The translations under genes and the position numbers were made by a program. From Gossypium raimondii (lineage: Eukaryota; Streptophyta; Magnoliopsida; Malvales; Malvaceae), in contig NC_068570.1 in the NCBI RefSeq assembly GCF_025698545.1, forward strand, positions 558,001-622,000: a stretch of DNA of 64,000 nt, in the 5' to 3' direction. Each line of letters starts with the position of its first letter. The first letter of the stretch is position 1. This document shows positions 35,237-47,633 of this stretch, piece by piece. The notes below the pieces were generated by a model. That model ran no database searches, was not told the DNA's origin, and saw only the letters and a program-made list of their open reading frames with translations.

Positions 35237-38074
35237 TCACCTTTTATGCTCAGTTTTTGCCATCTGACAATAACAGTTGACAATCTTCTTATCTAACTTG
35301 TAATAGTCCTCCATTTTCTTCAAAGGTTTCAAATCCAGATCAATGAAATACACCTAGAAATTTGCAACTTAGATAAGATATACAGTAACACGAGAAGAAA
35401 GTAGCAAACCTTGTCATAAAGGACTTCAATTTCAGCCCAAAACAATTTCCTTACTATATTAAAACAGAGAGCTATATGATGTTTTCTCTGGATTTGTTAC
35501 AAAGATTGAGCAAATTACTAAATCCACAGCAAAAATATATTTGCAAACCATAAAACGGTTTTGACTTTAGAACCTCAAACGGTTTTGAACAAGAAGACCA
35601 AAGCGTATCAAAAAAAGCATTTCAAGAGATTCCTTTTCAAATGCCATGAAAATACTAAATAAAATATTTTAGCTTTAATAATGGACAGAAGATGCAACTG
35701 AGAATGGCAAGAAAGTCTACCTTGTACTCAAAAACTTGCTTAGTTGATCCTAGATATACAGTACTGTGAGAAGATTCAGATAGCACATCTCCATCAACCA
35801 TTGGTCTAAAACTAATCATCAAACTACAGTCCTTTACAGTAGCAGATATCAAATAATCCTTCACAATCTTCAAGCTTTCTTCCAAAGGAATGGAGTGCAA
35901 AGAAGTATGACGGTTTGATAATTTGTCTTTACTCAGTTCTCTACAAACCATACAAGGTTGAGAAATTATGTTATAATATGCATGAATTGCCCCTTCAATG
36001 TCATAAGCATCGAGCTTCTGAACTTCAAGAAGTTGATCTAATACTCCCGAACTGTAAACTGTCTCAGCAACAAGCTGTATAAAGCTAGTTTTGCACATGC
36101 CATCATCTGCCTTAATGACATCCTTGAGTGAATCTTCAAAGGCCTCACCGACCAGAACAGTAGTACTGCCTGCACCACCACCCAAGCCCCCGAATACGAT
36201 AGAGCCATTCAGAAATACACGGAAATTATTCTGAGGGGTGGCATATAGAGCTTCAATAGCTTTACATATCCTGTCTAGGGATCCAGAGAACAAATCCAGT
36301 GGATTATATTCACTATATTCTGATATCTGTAAATATTTTTGAAATGTCAGAAATATTAAGGAAGTGAGAATAAACATAAATATTAACAAAAAGTGACCAT
36401 ATTAGCTATCAGGGGAAGAAAGGGGCCAGAATAGACACTCTTCTCTTGCATGTGGACATAATAGTGACTTACCACACACACAAATTAATAATTAAATAAC
36501 TAACTAAACGATAAAATATAAAGAAACAAAAGTTACCTCTTGATTATGCAACTTCAGTTCTTGGTGCATTTTAAATCGACTTAGAGTTCTTTTAACAGCA
36601 TTTTCTTCAGCTATGAATCTTGAAATTGGGAGAAATCCACATTTGGGCTACTTCACCGAAACAAATGGAAAGTAAAACTTTAGTAGAGCGAATGAAAATG
36701 CATAACAGACACAAACGTAGTTGATAACACAGATATTGAGGGAAAAAAGACATAAAAAGGTATCCACCTTTATCTCAACTGTTATACATGGTCCACCTTT
36801 AACAGGACCTGAAATAAAGAAAGTGCAATGATATGAAATCCTAATGGAGGCTTTGCCATATTGCATAACTTAAATATTATTTTTTAATGGGACCCAATTT
36901 CATATTTGGTTATATTCAAGTACTTGCATTTGACATCAGAGCTAAGTTCTAGGAAAATGAAATTGAGGAAGACCACATACATGTCTATAAGCTCTTCTCA
37001 AACTGTTGGATTTTCGCACATAAACACATTGCGCAGGTACAAGTTACCATTTACCAATCTAGTTAAAAAATCACATTAAGAAAAAGGAATCTTCATCTGG
37101 TACTTTGGTCAAAGTAATTTTAGATGTACAAAATTCCATATAGAAAACATATAGAGAGCTACTTCCTAGTCCTTTCCTTGCCATAGAACTCTATAAGGAA
37201 AATATTTTGGCACCAGCATTCTAGATTGGAAGGTAGTTATAAACCCAAATAACTAAACTTAGCTGAACAAGATTAAGAAGTCCTATTTTCCACTGTCTGT
37301 AAGAGTGAGAAAAAATATATCCTCCCTTAACATTTCTAAAAACATGAGACAAAGCATCAAAATTTATAAGGAAAAGATTGAAATTTACCATTCATAAAGA
37401 CTGAATGGTCTGATATGATCAGAACAGAATCACGATTCACATCAACCTGTGATGAATCAATTCGACAAGCAGGCCGACGACAAGTCACATTCTTCTCAAC
37501 TGACAAGAGGAATTCCTTAGTTACACGAACACGCATCTGCCAAGCTCAGAACCAAACACATTAAGTATCAATCAATATGCAAATTATAAAAAGCTCATAA
37601 AAACTGAAATCAGAATTACGATAAGCAGTACATATATCTATTTGACAATACCCCGGCATCGACATGTTGTGGTCCTAACAATGGGCTCATTACATGCTTG
37701 ACATAAAGTTGCTGTACAATCTCTCTGTTTGGCCACACCATTAGCTCCTTATATTCTCGCCAAAGAAGCCGTTCATGCGCTGTTAGAACTTCATTTTCGT
37801 TCACTCTACTTTTCCCCTTCCGTTGTGACTTTTGTATTCTCATCACTTTCCCAATCTTTTTTCATCATTATATCAACAAAATCCCAAACCAAAAATAAAA
37901 TAAAATAAGCAAACATGATACTAACATTTCCAATGTTAAATTTTTTGAATAAAATTCAAAATTACTTACAAATGAGGGAGATGATCCAGTGTAAGCGAGA
38001 ACAAGATTAGCAGCTCCTTCACCTCTATAAACCCAATCAACCGCATCCTCTTTGTCTAAAATCACCATCTCCAT
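35237..38074 (-). CDS. IPK1: Inositol-pentakisphosphate 2-kinase
   Basis: Exons, in order of translation: 38074-37970, 37855-37652, 37536-37389, 36808-36768, 36647-36537, 36326-35721 and 35353-35237; GT-AG throughout, giving 443 aa (Arabidopsis IPK1 is about 451). The enzyme phosphorylates InsP5 at position 2 to make InsP6 (phytate), which affects phosphate sensing and seed phosphorus. Visible family signatures: N-lobe nucleotide loop YRGEGAANLVLAY (residues 17-29), HVMSPLLGPQHVDAG (about 89-103), the EIKPKCGFLP block (164-173, its lysines bind ATP or inositide in the family), TPQNNFRVFLNGS (233-245), QPCMVCREL, KDCSLMISFRP and the C-terminal IDLDLKPLKKM. No key block is missing, so it is probably functional. 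A 5' UTR intron is likely (donor after ATTTCCCGATCAG near 38160). Confidence 0.95.
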
Positions 38075-38254
38075 TTTAATCTACGACGGCTGCGATTCAT
38101 AAACTAATCAACAAAAACACAATAGCTAAAAATTCAAAAAAAAAATTTGAAACGAATCAAATACCTGATCGGGAAATTTCTACAATGTAGAGTAAATTAA
38201 AAGCTGTAAAAAATCGATAAAATCGAGAATGAGTTAATAAGTGAAAACAAAGCG

Positions 38255-38290
38255 TTGTAGCTTATCATCATCATCATCATCATCTTCGTC
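38255..38290. repeat. (ATC)n microsatellite upstream of IPK1
   Basis: About seven ATC units lie at 38264-38285, in the presumed IPK1 promoter or leader. Confidence 0.75.
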
Positions 38291-38519
38291 TTGAAAATTA
38301 CTAATTAGAGAAAAAAAATTGACAGGACGGCTTTAGTTTTTAATTTTAATTTTCTTTTAATGGAAAATGGCGGGACTGTAATCAGTATTAGCTCAGCTTT
38401 TAGTTGACTGTAAAACAAAATTGAAATTGAAATTGAAAATTCTTTTTGGCTGCACAGCTCAAATAGGTTTTTTATTAATTTTAGGATTTCCATTCCAGTG
38501 TAAGATTATAATTTAATAG

Positions 38520-40096
38520 TGTTTATTCTATTGATTCTTTAATTTTAAAATATTTTAACTGAATACTCGAAATATTAATATTGTATCAGTCAAGTCCTTC
38601 GGCCAGCTTAATCAATTTGGGCATTAAATGTTAATTTAAGTATGACTTGGATTATTAACAGGTTTGTACTTATTACATGGACAACTTCGATATAACATGT
38701 TAAAAAAATCCTTCTAAATTTTATTTTTCAATTTGTTAGATCCAAGCTATCCATGTAATGGTGCGTGTGTTGTCACAATTTGATTTAAGTGTATTAAATA
38801 TGGTTCACGTTAGATCTAAATTGACAAGTAAGCTGATGAAAGAACTTGGTTAATAAATATTGATACTTCGAAAACTCAATCATAATATTTTGAAGTTTAG
38901 GGACTGATTTAAAATTTAAATGATAGTTTCGGTGTGTTTGTTGAAAACTACCCCTTAGGTTTAATTATAAGCATATATAAGTAGTATATTTTGAAGGTTT
39001 AATTCACGTTTTAATTTCTCTATTATGCTAAGATTTAGGATTTAATCCTTTTTATAACACCCCTTGCTTTGATCGTCGATGATTTCAAATAAGCGATGCT
39101 ACAATTAATGTCTAAAGGCACCCTGTAGCTGTTCTAATGTTCTTTCGGCTTTTAAAAATCCAAATCTTAATATAAGTAATTAAATCTAAACATTTATGCA
39201 TCATTTCACAATATACTCCATCAATAAGCATCAACATCATCAATTTAGGTTGAGATATCGATACCTTAAGATAGAAGTATCCATACAAAAAGGGTAGGTA
39301 TCGACACAATACCCCTCTCAAAACTTAATTTAGATATTGACTTCAAAGATACCAATACCCTTGAGACAGGTATCGATATTTAGGTGTAAGGCAATCCAAA
39401 ATCCCGTTCAAAACAAACAAGCCTAATTCCATACCATAACATTTTGAAACACTCCAAGGCATTATACTAAATTAAACACCACCAACCATACACAAATCAT
39501 AACATTACATGTGATACTTTTTAGCATATACATACCAAGGTCTTTAAGATATAAAATAAGCTTAGGTAGATGCCAAATATATACACTATATGAAGATAAT
39601 CAAAATAATATTAAATGCATATATACATTGTTTCAGATATGACTCGATTGATTCAAAGTCGACTATAATTTTCTCGAATCTAATCTTTGACGTGAAAAAC
39701 AATCTAACGTGTTAAATATACATTTATGTTTCCTATAACTTTAGAAATAATCAATCAAACCCTTTAATTAATATTTTTAATCATGTTAATCTCATCATTC
39801 GACCATTTTGTTATCTAATTGTCTTGTTCTCATCATATTACTAACCATAGCATTATTCATGCATATTCAATTTATTAACTATGTTTCAAGTCTTTTACCA
39901 ACTTAACATTACAAGGCTATTATTTTAACTATTAGACACATTCACAATAGTTCAATCACAATAACATTATGGTAAGTTGGAATTCAATGAGCACTTATAA
40001 TACTCCAAGCTTATCAAAATGAAATTAAATTCTTCTCCTCTTTTCAACAAAGGACCTTCTCTTTACCCTTGGTTCCACCACATCCCTCAATCACTT
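38520..40096. other. Intergenic repeats, including an LTR-like relic
   Basis: 38530-38935 is a copy of the dispersed repeat also present in bHLH intron 5. From about 39055 the text 'ataacaccccttgctttgatcg' resembles the TGTAACACCCC start of many gypsy LTRs, followed by several 'tatcgata(c)' words, but no matching end or coding region was found. The LTR call is weak. Confidence 0.35.
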
Positions 40097-40458
40097 TGTG
40101 AAAGTTGAACGTCGATAATGACAATGAATCGCAAAGAAAGAGAGAAAATAGAACACACAAAATTTTACATAGAAACTCTTTTGGGAAAAAACCACAGGCA
40201 GAGGAGAAGAAAATTCACTATGTTGAATTCGAATCATACAAGAAGAGTATAGACTATGTCTATTTATAGGTTTGTAAAACCATATTCTAATAAAAGTTTA
40301 ATAGAAGTAATGCAGTAAGGTTAAAGTACCTTATTCTAATAAAATATCAAATAGAGGAAGTAAACTTCTATACGAGTTCTACTTGTGCAGCTCGCAGATC
40401 CCCTATCTTGCCACTTGTATTTTATTTTAAGAGGAATTTGAGTCACGCAATTCTAACA
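40097..40458 (-). mobile_element. Solo LTR, Ty1/copia type, with 5-bp target duplication
   Basis: The element reads TGTTAGAATTGCGTG... on the minus strand and ends ...CA (plus strand TGTGAAAG...TTCTAACA), 362 bp. It is flanked on both sides by CACTT (40092-40096 and 40459-40463). A minus-strand TATA box CCTATAAATAG lies at 40260-40270, followed by a T-rich U5-like tract. There is no internal region, so it is a solo LTR left by recombination between the two LTRs of one insertion. The copia assignment rests on the TGTTAGAA start and short length. Confidence 0.85.
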
Positions 40459-40463
40459 CACTT

Positions 40464-42369
40464 TATCTTCACAAAACACATATAATAACACAAATCAATC
40501 ACAATTCGTAAAGTAGATAACATGTAATATAATTCTAATACATATCTTTAAACATGAATGCAACTTAACCATACTTTCTCACCCTTCACCACTTTAACAC
40601 CTCAACTTTAAAACCTAGCTTCTCCTTCACATTCTCCTTCAAATCAACACTTCCTTTGATGAGTAATAATCTTTCAGTGACCTAGGTGGTGAGGTCTCTC
40701 TATGGTGTCATGAAAACCTAATAGATTGATACAAGGAAAGGATGGGATGACAAGTTTTTTTGTACAATTTCCTCTTGGTCAAACGGTAAAAGAAGAGTAT
40801 TTAAAAATGCTTGTTGTCACTCTATCCTCTCTCTATCATGTGAACGTAAATGCATAAAATGGTTTATTAGTACTTCCCCCTTACACCATCGTTCTCATAC
40901 ATACATTGTGGACTACATGTCAATCTAACCTATTGCCACCATTCCATGTTTTTGACACCTTTTACTCCACTTGAACCAGCTATATGCATGAGAGTGAGAA
41001 AGTTCCTTATTCTTCCCTTCATTTTCATATTGCTTTCTCCATGTTATTCCACTAACCTAAATTAGTGGCTAATATTACTTCTAACAAAGTTAATGGCAAT
41101 TTAATGGTTAGAATTAAACCTCACTTTAATCTAATTTCCATTAATCACAAATTCTAATATGATGTCCATTTTACCTCTTCACCACAATTCATTCATAAAA
41201 TTAAGTTTAAATTTAATATGTGATTTCCCATTTCTCATGGTTTATTAACCCAAAAGTCCTCCTACATAATATTAAAACAAAGGTCTAATTTTACATTTAA
41301 TCTCTCATACTTCATTTCCATTCCAATCTAGTCCATAATGAAATTCTAAATTCCAATTTCCTCCAATTTAATGATCTATCTGGGTTCAATTAAATATTGT
41401 TGATAATATACAAAATACGTCATCCTCAATAAACGAGAATATATTTCTTACCCATAAATTATACATGTTCATAAATAAGTTTCAAAATAATGGATGAAAT
41501 TTTGTAATCAAACTTTTAAAGATTCTTATTTTTCACTTTATGAATGCCTTTTGTTTGCTTTTCTTTTCTACTAAATAGTCAAAGATGAAGGAGAGACACC
41601 TTATCAACCCTTTTATCCTCATCACTTGAGCATAAAAGGAAGTAAAGAATGGTTAAAATATGTCGGAAGTCCTTATATTTTATTAGATTTTGAGATTTAG
41701 TCTATAAACTTAAAATTTTGAAAATTAAATTCTCTTTTCGATTACAAAATCTTAGTTCAACTATTAAGACAGATAGTATTTTTGCCAAAATTTTCTAACC
41801 TACCATCTTGATTAGGTTGCTCTCATATTATTTGACATATAATTGACATAATATAAACGCTAACCGCTTTGATGATTGTACTAGAATTTTTAAATCGAAA
41901 AAGTTCAGTTCTTTTTAACTTTTAAAATATAGAAATTAAATTTCAAAATTTATCAAAATACAAACACTAACAACATATTTTGACAAAAAGAACTCGAAAG
42001 ATTCTTTGGAGATTTCTTCCTTAATTATTGATGGATGGTGAATCACACCTCTATGTATTGTCGAGCCCATAGATTTTAAGAGTTTGTCAATAGCATTTAT
42101 GCTATTTGAGTTAGTATTCAAGAGAGTAATAAATGTGTCACCTATTAATATTAAAAAAGATCTAAAATAGATATTAGATGATGTTATTGGATAGGAAACG
42201 GAAATTAAACGAATTTTGGGATTTTTTTTCTCTTTTTTCTTCGCATGACTCAAGCAAGAATATTTTCCTAAATTAAAATTAATGGTCCTAATTGATTAGA
42301 ATTACTCATGGAAAAGTTATTGCACAATTTGGAGAAGAATAGCTTAAAACATTTCAAAAGCTTAAATCC
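40464..42369. other. Intergenic AT-rich DNA, no gene seen
   Basis: 41660-41960 shares words with 62400-62720 (ttagtct...tttgaaat...aactattaa) and is a dispersed repeat. The 105-codon minus-strand frame at 41936-42253 is not recognisable and has repeat-like composition. Confidence 0.4.
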
Positions 42370-42997
42370 TGTCCATGGGAACCCGACCCAATCAAAATCT
42401 TAGATCCGTTTATTAGGCTCGGGCCTAGGCTAGCCCAGAAAAATGAGTTTAAAATTTTGTTCAATTTTGACCTAGATAAAAATGATAAAATCCGAACTTG
42501 ACTCGCCTGTATTAAATTTTATATATATATATATATATATTTAAAAAATATAATACATCAAAAATACTAAAAGTAATAAAATAAATGTTTCCCTGCAAAT
42601 TAAAAAAATATGTATATTTAAATAATACTAAGATAGGTGCAACTTAACAAGCAAATGCCTCTAAAATAGTAACAAAATTAATAAAAAAAAAGTGATACAA
42701 TATCCAAACAATAACAATAAAATAGTAGCAAGATAGTAGTGAAATGGTAGCAAAATAGTGAGAAAATAATAGGAAAATAGCAGCAAAACAATAAAAAACA
42801 ACAAGAAAACAACAATTTTTTCTTTTGGCAAATTTAGGCCAGGCTGGACCAAGCTCGGGCCAAAAAAGCCTTACCCAAGGCCCGACCTATTTTTTAGATA
42901 AGTCTTGTTTTTTTTTTCCCAAGCCTATTTTTCGAGCTCATATTTTTACCAAAACCCTCCCATTTTTCGAACGGCCTTCGAATTGGACCTATGGACA
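42370..42997. mobile_element. Foldback-like repeat with internal minisatellite
   Basis: The ends are inverted (TGTCCATGGG at 42370 and CCTATGGACA ending 42997), and the subterminal regions are rich in gggcc/ggcccgacc words (42415-42440 and 42835-42890). A minisatellite of 'caaaatagtagc'-like 10-14-bp units occupies about 42665-42815 in the middle. No target duplication is clear. A shorter relative is at 44070-44530. Confidence 0.55.
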
Positions 42998-44069
42998 AAC
43001 TTACCTACAACTAGATTCTGATAATCCATTCACTTTTTTTTTTTACATTTTTTAATGAAAAATTTATATATATAAATGGTAGAATTGTCGAGAGATCAAA
43101 ATTGAAATTAATGTAAATTAAAGATTTGAATATAAATCTTTGGTCAAACACATGTAGTTCAATAAAGTTTTATGAAAAAATTATGTATGCATATAAATGG
43201 TTACATGGTTGTATGACAAAATTTGCTTGGATCCAAAATAAAAAATTTATAAATTATACAAACAAATTGTTTCGAAAAAATTCTTTTAAAAGTAAATATT
43301 TCTTATTTTTATGCAAAATAATCAAGAAATATTATTCTCGAATACAATGTATTTGTTCAAACAAAACAATTCGTACTGCACTTTTGAATTGTTTTTAAAC
43401 TGAAATAAATTTAGTTGAAAACACTCGAAAATGAAATAATGATTCTGTATAGAATATTTCACTCAGAATTGAAGAACTCAAGTCATCTCTCAATTCTAAT
43501 TATTAGTGTCTATATATAAAGTATCAATAGGTACCTCAAGGTTTTCAAGATCAGATCAGTGGTCGAACTGATCAAGTCATCAATTTACTAATCTAATTGA
43601 TTCGTTCCATTCGATTAAATAAATCACTAAAAATCCGGTCCAACTGATTTTTTGTCAAATTCAATGCTCTTCTTCGTATCGATATTCTAATGCCTGATCC
43701 AATGCGATTCAAATAACCTTATTGTACCTATATACCTCTTTGAAAGGATACAACATTTCCGACTCCGATTCAAACAACACCATTATTTGGTTTGAAAAGA
43801 AAGATTTTTAATCTCAAAATTTATCCCTTAGGTATCAATGGTAATATCCTTGAACCAACTTGATGATTTGTCTTTCACAATTCAAATTGATCATCATCTC
43901 ATACTTAGTTTATGTCTTTATCTTCTTTCTTTCTTTCTTTCTTTTATGTAATATGCATTATGAGATTGTTGCAAATATGTATATACCATATATCTATATT
44001 ATATACAACAATAATTTATATTAGAATAAGTTTGACATAATCTTTTATTTGATACACATTTATTATATT

Positions 44070-44530
44070 TAGAGGTGCTTATGGGTCGGGTTGAGTGGAA
44101 TTTGGGCTGAGCCTAAGCATGATATTAACATACTCTATGTTTACTCAAACCCCGTCCGACCTGAAATTTGAGCTTAAAATTTTATCAAAACCCTCCCATA
44201 TTTGCAAAAGACTAACCCAAAATCATTTTAAGTCCGCCTGTATTATTTTTTTAATTTTTGAAAAAAATATTTATATTATATTATTTTAATATCTAATAAT
44301 TTTATAATTTTTTATTTATTGAAAATTTTTATATAGCCATATTAACATTATTTAATTTTTGCATAAGAGTAATATTATATATTTAGTATAGGTTTATTTT
44401 TTTAGTGTGTTCTAAATTACATAATATATTAAAATAACATAATATAAAATATTATAAACTAAAAAACGGGTCGAGTTCAGATTTTGAATATTCAAACCCG
44501 ACCTCAACCCATATTTTAAATGAACTTAAT
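44070..44530. mobile_element. Foldback-like repeat, shorter relative
   Basis: It starts near tatgggtcgggttgagtgg (44080) and ends near cgacctcaacccatat (44512), an inverted pair, with internal words 'aaattttatcaaaaccctcccat' shared with 42947-42965. It carries no ORF. Confidence 0.5.
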
Positions 44531-44727
44531 TCTTTTTCCAAAATTCTTTTTCAAATTTTATATTCCTACTTAAATCTTCCTAAATTTGAGACCAACCTTC
44601 AAATATAAACTAATAATCTAACGTCTGTCATGCTTTCTATTGCCCAATCATTTCAATCATTGGAAAAGTGCATCCATTTATAAACTTGAAATTTGAAATA
44701 ACAAATTACCATAGTTTTAAAAGTACT

Positions 44728-44881
44728 GCACATTAAATTGCTTTGGAAAGTGAACAATGCAGAGAAATTTTAATTACATGTGAGGGGACCAGTCCCTTCT
44801 GCCTGCACATTAAATTGCTTCGAAAAGTGAACAATGCAGAGAAATTTTAATTACATGTGAGAGGACCTTTCCCTTCTGCCT
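44728..44881. repeat. Two tandem 77-bp units
   Basis: Unit 1 (44728-44804) and unit 2 (44805-44881) both begin gcacattaaattgctt and end cccttctgcct, with only a few mismatches. It is a recent tandem duplication without an ORF. Confidence 0.85.
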
Positions 44882-45024
44882 GTAATTCTTTTTCTTACCT
44901 AGAAGTTCAATAGAAAATTCAAATTTGCATGTAGATATTACTTTTATTATATTTTTACAAAATATTTTTAAAATTAAATTTTAGCTCAATTTCAAGTTAA
45001 AGCTGGATTTATAAGCAAATTTTA

Positions 45025-45626
45025 GGGTCTGTTTGATTGCCAGTAAGATATTTTCCGTAAAATGATTTCGGAAAATATTTTACTTTTCTATAAAATAATT
45101 TCTTGGAAAATATTTTCGGTGTTTGATTGAATCATGTAAAATATTTTCATTGCTTGCAGATTTTTAAAAATATTTTTCGGAAAAGTTGTTTTACATATAT
45201 TAATATATATTAATAAATTTTTATATTTTAAATTATTTTTACATATATTGCAATGATTTATTTATAATAATACTCAATTATTAAGCTACAATATTAATCG
45301 TTATAAATTGAAAAAACTAATATCAAATAAATTATTTGTAATTGTGTTAAAAACAAGTATTGAATAATTAAAAAACAAGTTCTTGGAAAATCGATAAATG
45401 AGCGATTTTCACGGAAATGAAGGAAGGAATGAAGGAGGCGATAGAGAGGAGAGCACGGAAAATGTCTTACGGAAATTGAAAAGGTAAGACATTTTCCCTA
45501 AAATGTAACCCATTTTCCCTTGTTTTGGAGTTCATTTTCCAAATGGAAAATGTTTTCCGCCAATCAAACGCTGGAAAAGTTGGAAACGATTTTCCGGAAA
45601 ATCAATTCCGTCAATCAAACAGACCC
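45025..45626. mobile_element. Tourist-type MITE, 602 bp, TTA target duplication
   Basis: The left end GGGTCTGTTTGATTG is an exact inverse of the right end CAATCAAACAGACCC (15-bp TIR). TTA is duplicated on each side (45022-45024 and 45627-45629). A TTA/TAA target and GGGTCTGTTTG-type ends are diagnostic of PIF/Harbinger (Tourist) elements. The subterminal regions are rich in 'ggaaaatattttc' words in both orientations. No transposase is encoded. Confidence 0.85.
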
Positions 45627-46299
45627 TTAATATCTTCAAAATTGAATTATTTTAAATTTATATCATCTAGCCTTAGATTAAAAAAAATGTAAAACTCATA
45701 TACGAATTAAATAATTATCCTTCTTCCCAGCTGCAAATTGGTTCCAACAAGCAAAGGGCATGCAATGTTTGAAATAAATGTGTTGATATTAATTGAAGAA
45801 TATTTTGATCTAATTTTCTTAGCATATGCCTTTTTGATTAGGTTCCCAATTTTTATGTTTACTTCATCTATGGATTCGGTCCCCCATTGTTACTAAAGCT
45901 TTCAAAACATGAGGATAAATTCACCCATGCTTTTTCTACATGTGCTTTTAAAGAAAAAAACAACTAACTCCAGAGGCGAATATAAGAGGTAGGCAAAGAT
46001 CTTAGTATAATGTCGTTATTCAGTTGCATAGTTAAAGCATGTTAATCCAAAAATTCTGTCATAACTTTAAGGATGACTGACAATGTTATTTACAAGTCCA
46101 GCTCCATTATTATTATTTAATTTCATTAGCGATGATGTATCATATTGTTGTTCATTGATGGTGCATGCGATTCATGCACTGATATTGCATTAAACATTCA
46201 CTCGTATTAATACAAACTTCAAAAGATTACATGATTAATTTTTTGGTTGATATTTTCTAGATATTCACATGTTGAATTTGGTATAACACAAAGATTGGT

Positions 46300-46412
46300 T
46301 TTTTTTTTTTTTTTTGTCGAAGGTGCTCTCCAAAAAGGTAAAAGACTAACCATGAAATGTGCTCCATTCTCATGGGTGAGATCGAACTCCCAACCTGTTG
46401 GTTAAAAGAAAT
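46300..46412 (-). mobile_element. tRNA-derived SINE, family A copy 4
   Basis: Minus strand: B box GGAGTTCGATCTC at about 46380, body gagcacatttcatggttag, then a homopolymeric A tail of about 18 bases (complement of the T run at 46298-46315). It is shortened relative to copy 5 by loss of the ggtagcagtgac segment. Confidence 0.7.
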
Positions 46413-47029
46413 AGTGAAGGAGTTATGAATAAAGACTAAAAACTATATCTAAAAAAAACTCGAAACTCCTAAAATCTAAATCATTAACTCCAAACTTAAA
46501 AATAAAAATATAATTAATTATACTTAAATAAATTTATAGATATTTTGTTCATAAATTCTCAATTTTTTATTCTCGTTTGCATGACAGTCATGCATGGACA
46601 ATATATTCAATGTTCAATTTTTCTTATCAAATTGAAGAAAATATATAAAAGAAATCATGAAATCTTCTGAAATTTTTATTAATATTCCAACAAATGGACC
46701 TACCACATCCATAACTTTTTAATCATGATCAATTAATAATAAAATTATATGATAAATGAATGTTTAAGTTTTTTTTAAAAATTTATGTCATAACTTCAAG
46801 GACAACAACTAATAGTGTTATTTATAAATCCTCCACTATTTTTTCTTTTTAATTTCACCATCGAAGAGGTGTTATATTATTATTCATTGATGGTGCATAC
46901 GACTCATGCATTAATAGTGCATCAAACATTCACTCGTCTTAATATAAACTTCAAAAGATTACATGATTAGTTTTTTGGTTGATATTTTCTAGATATTCAC
47001 ATGTTGAATTTGGTATAACACAAAGATTG

Positions 47030-47180
47030 AATGTTTTTTTGGTCGAAATTAAGGTGTCTATTGTCGGTAGCAGTGACTAATCCCTTCATCGCGGGTGCTT
47101 CGCAAACAGGTAAAAGACTGACAATGAAATGTGCTCCATTCTTATGGCCTGGATCGAACTCCGAACCTTATGGTTAAAAA
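47030..47180 (-). mobile_element. tRNA-derived SINE, family A copy 5
   Basis: Longer sister of copy 4, inside the second duplicated unit. The minus strand has B box GGAGTTCGATCC at about 47155 and a body with the 'ctgctaccgacaatag' segment retained, then CGACC and a short A tail at about 47035. Its presence at the same place in both units shows the SINE inserted before the duplication. Confidence 0.72.
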
Positions 47181-47554
47181 CAATAATGAAAGAGTTATAA
47201 ATAATTACTAATAATTGTATCTAAAAAAACTCGAAACTCCTAAAATCTAAACTAAACTCCAAACTCAAAAATCAAGAAAATATAATAATTATAAGAATTA
47301 TACTTAAATAAATTTATTGATATTCTCTACATTTATTTATCAATATTTATTCATAAATTCTAAAATATCTTATTTTCGTTTGCATGAAACTCATGCATTC
47401 ACAATATATTCAATTTTTCTTATCAAATTGAAAAAAAATATATAAAAAGAAATCATGAAATCTTTTGAAATTTTTATTAATATTCCAACAAATGGACCTA
47501 CCAGACTTGACCTATCATATTCATAACTTTATTTCTTTTCAATATTTGCCATTC

Positions 47555-47563
47555 TATATAAAG
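47555..47563 (+). promoter_or_regulatory. TATA box of the SABATH methyltransferase gene
   Basis: TATATAAAG lies 79 bp upstream of the start codon at 47634, implying a short 5' leader of roughly 45-50 bases. Confidence 0.65.
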
Positions 47564-47633
47564 GGTGCTCTTCATTTGCCTTGAAAATAGAACAAACGAA
47601 AGTAGTGAGGCAAAAGCAATTAAGTTGCTAACA

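Larger units (their letters stand above)
46058..47530. repeat. Tandem duplication (~730-bp unit) upstream of the SABATH gene
   Basis: Copy A runs from about 46058 to 46786, copy B from about 46787 to 47530. Shared phrases in the same order include 'gatattttctagatattcac' (46249 and 46981), 'attaatattccaacaaatgg' (46677 and 47477) and the nested family A SINE. Several indels separate the copies. Copy B ends about 25 bp before the TATA box of the methyltransferase, so the duplicated DNA is its promoter-proximal region. Confidence 0.85.

Noticed and set aside
35655..36389. 244-codon minus-strand frame as a separate gene
   Set aside because: It is exon 6 of IPK1 plus intron read-through at both ends; splice sites at 36326 and 35721 fit the family.
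43126..43398. 90-codon plus-strand frame with Lys/Asn/Phe-rich protein
   Set aside because: Composition is what AT-rich DNA gives by chance; no motif, splice context or promoter supports it.
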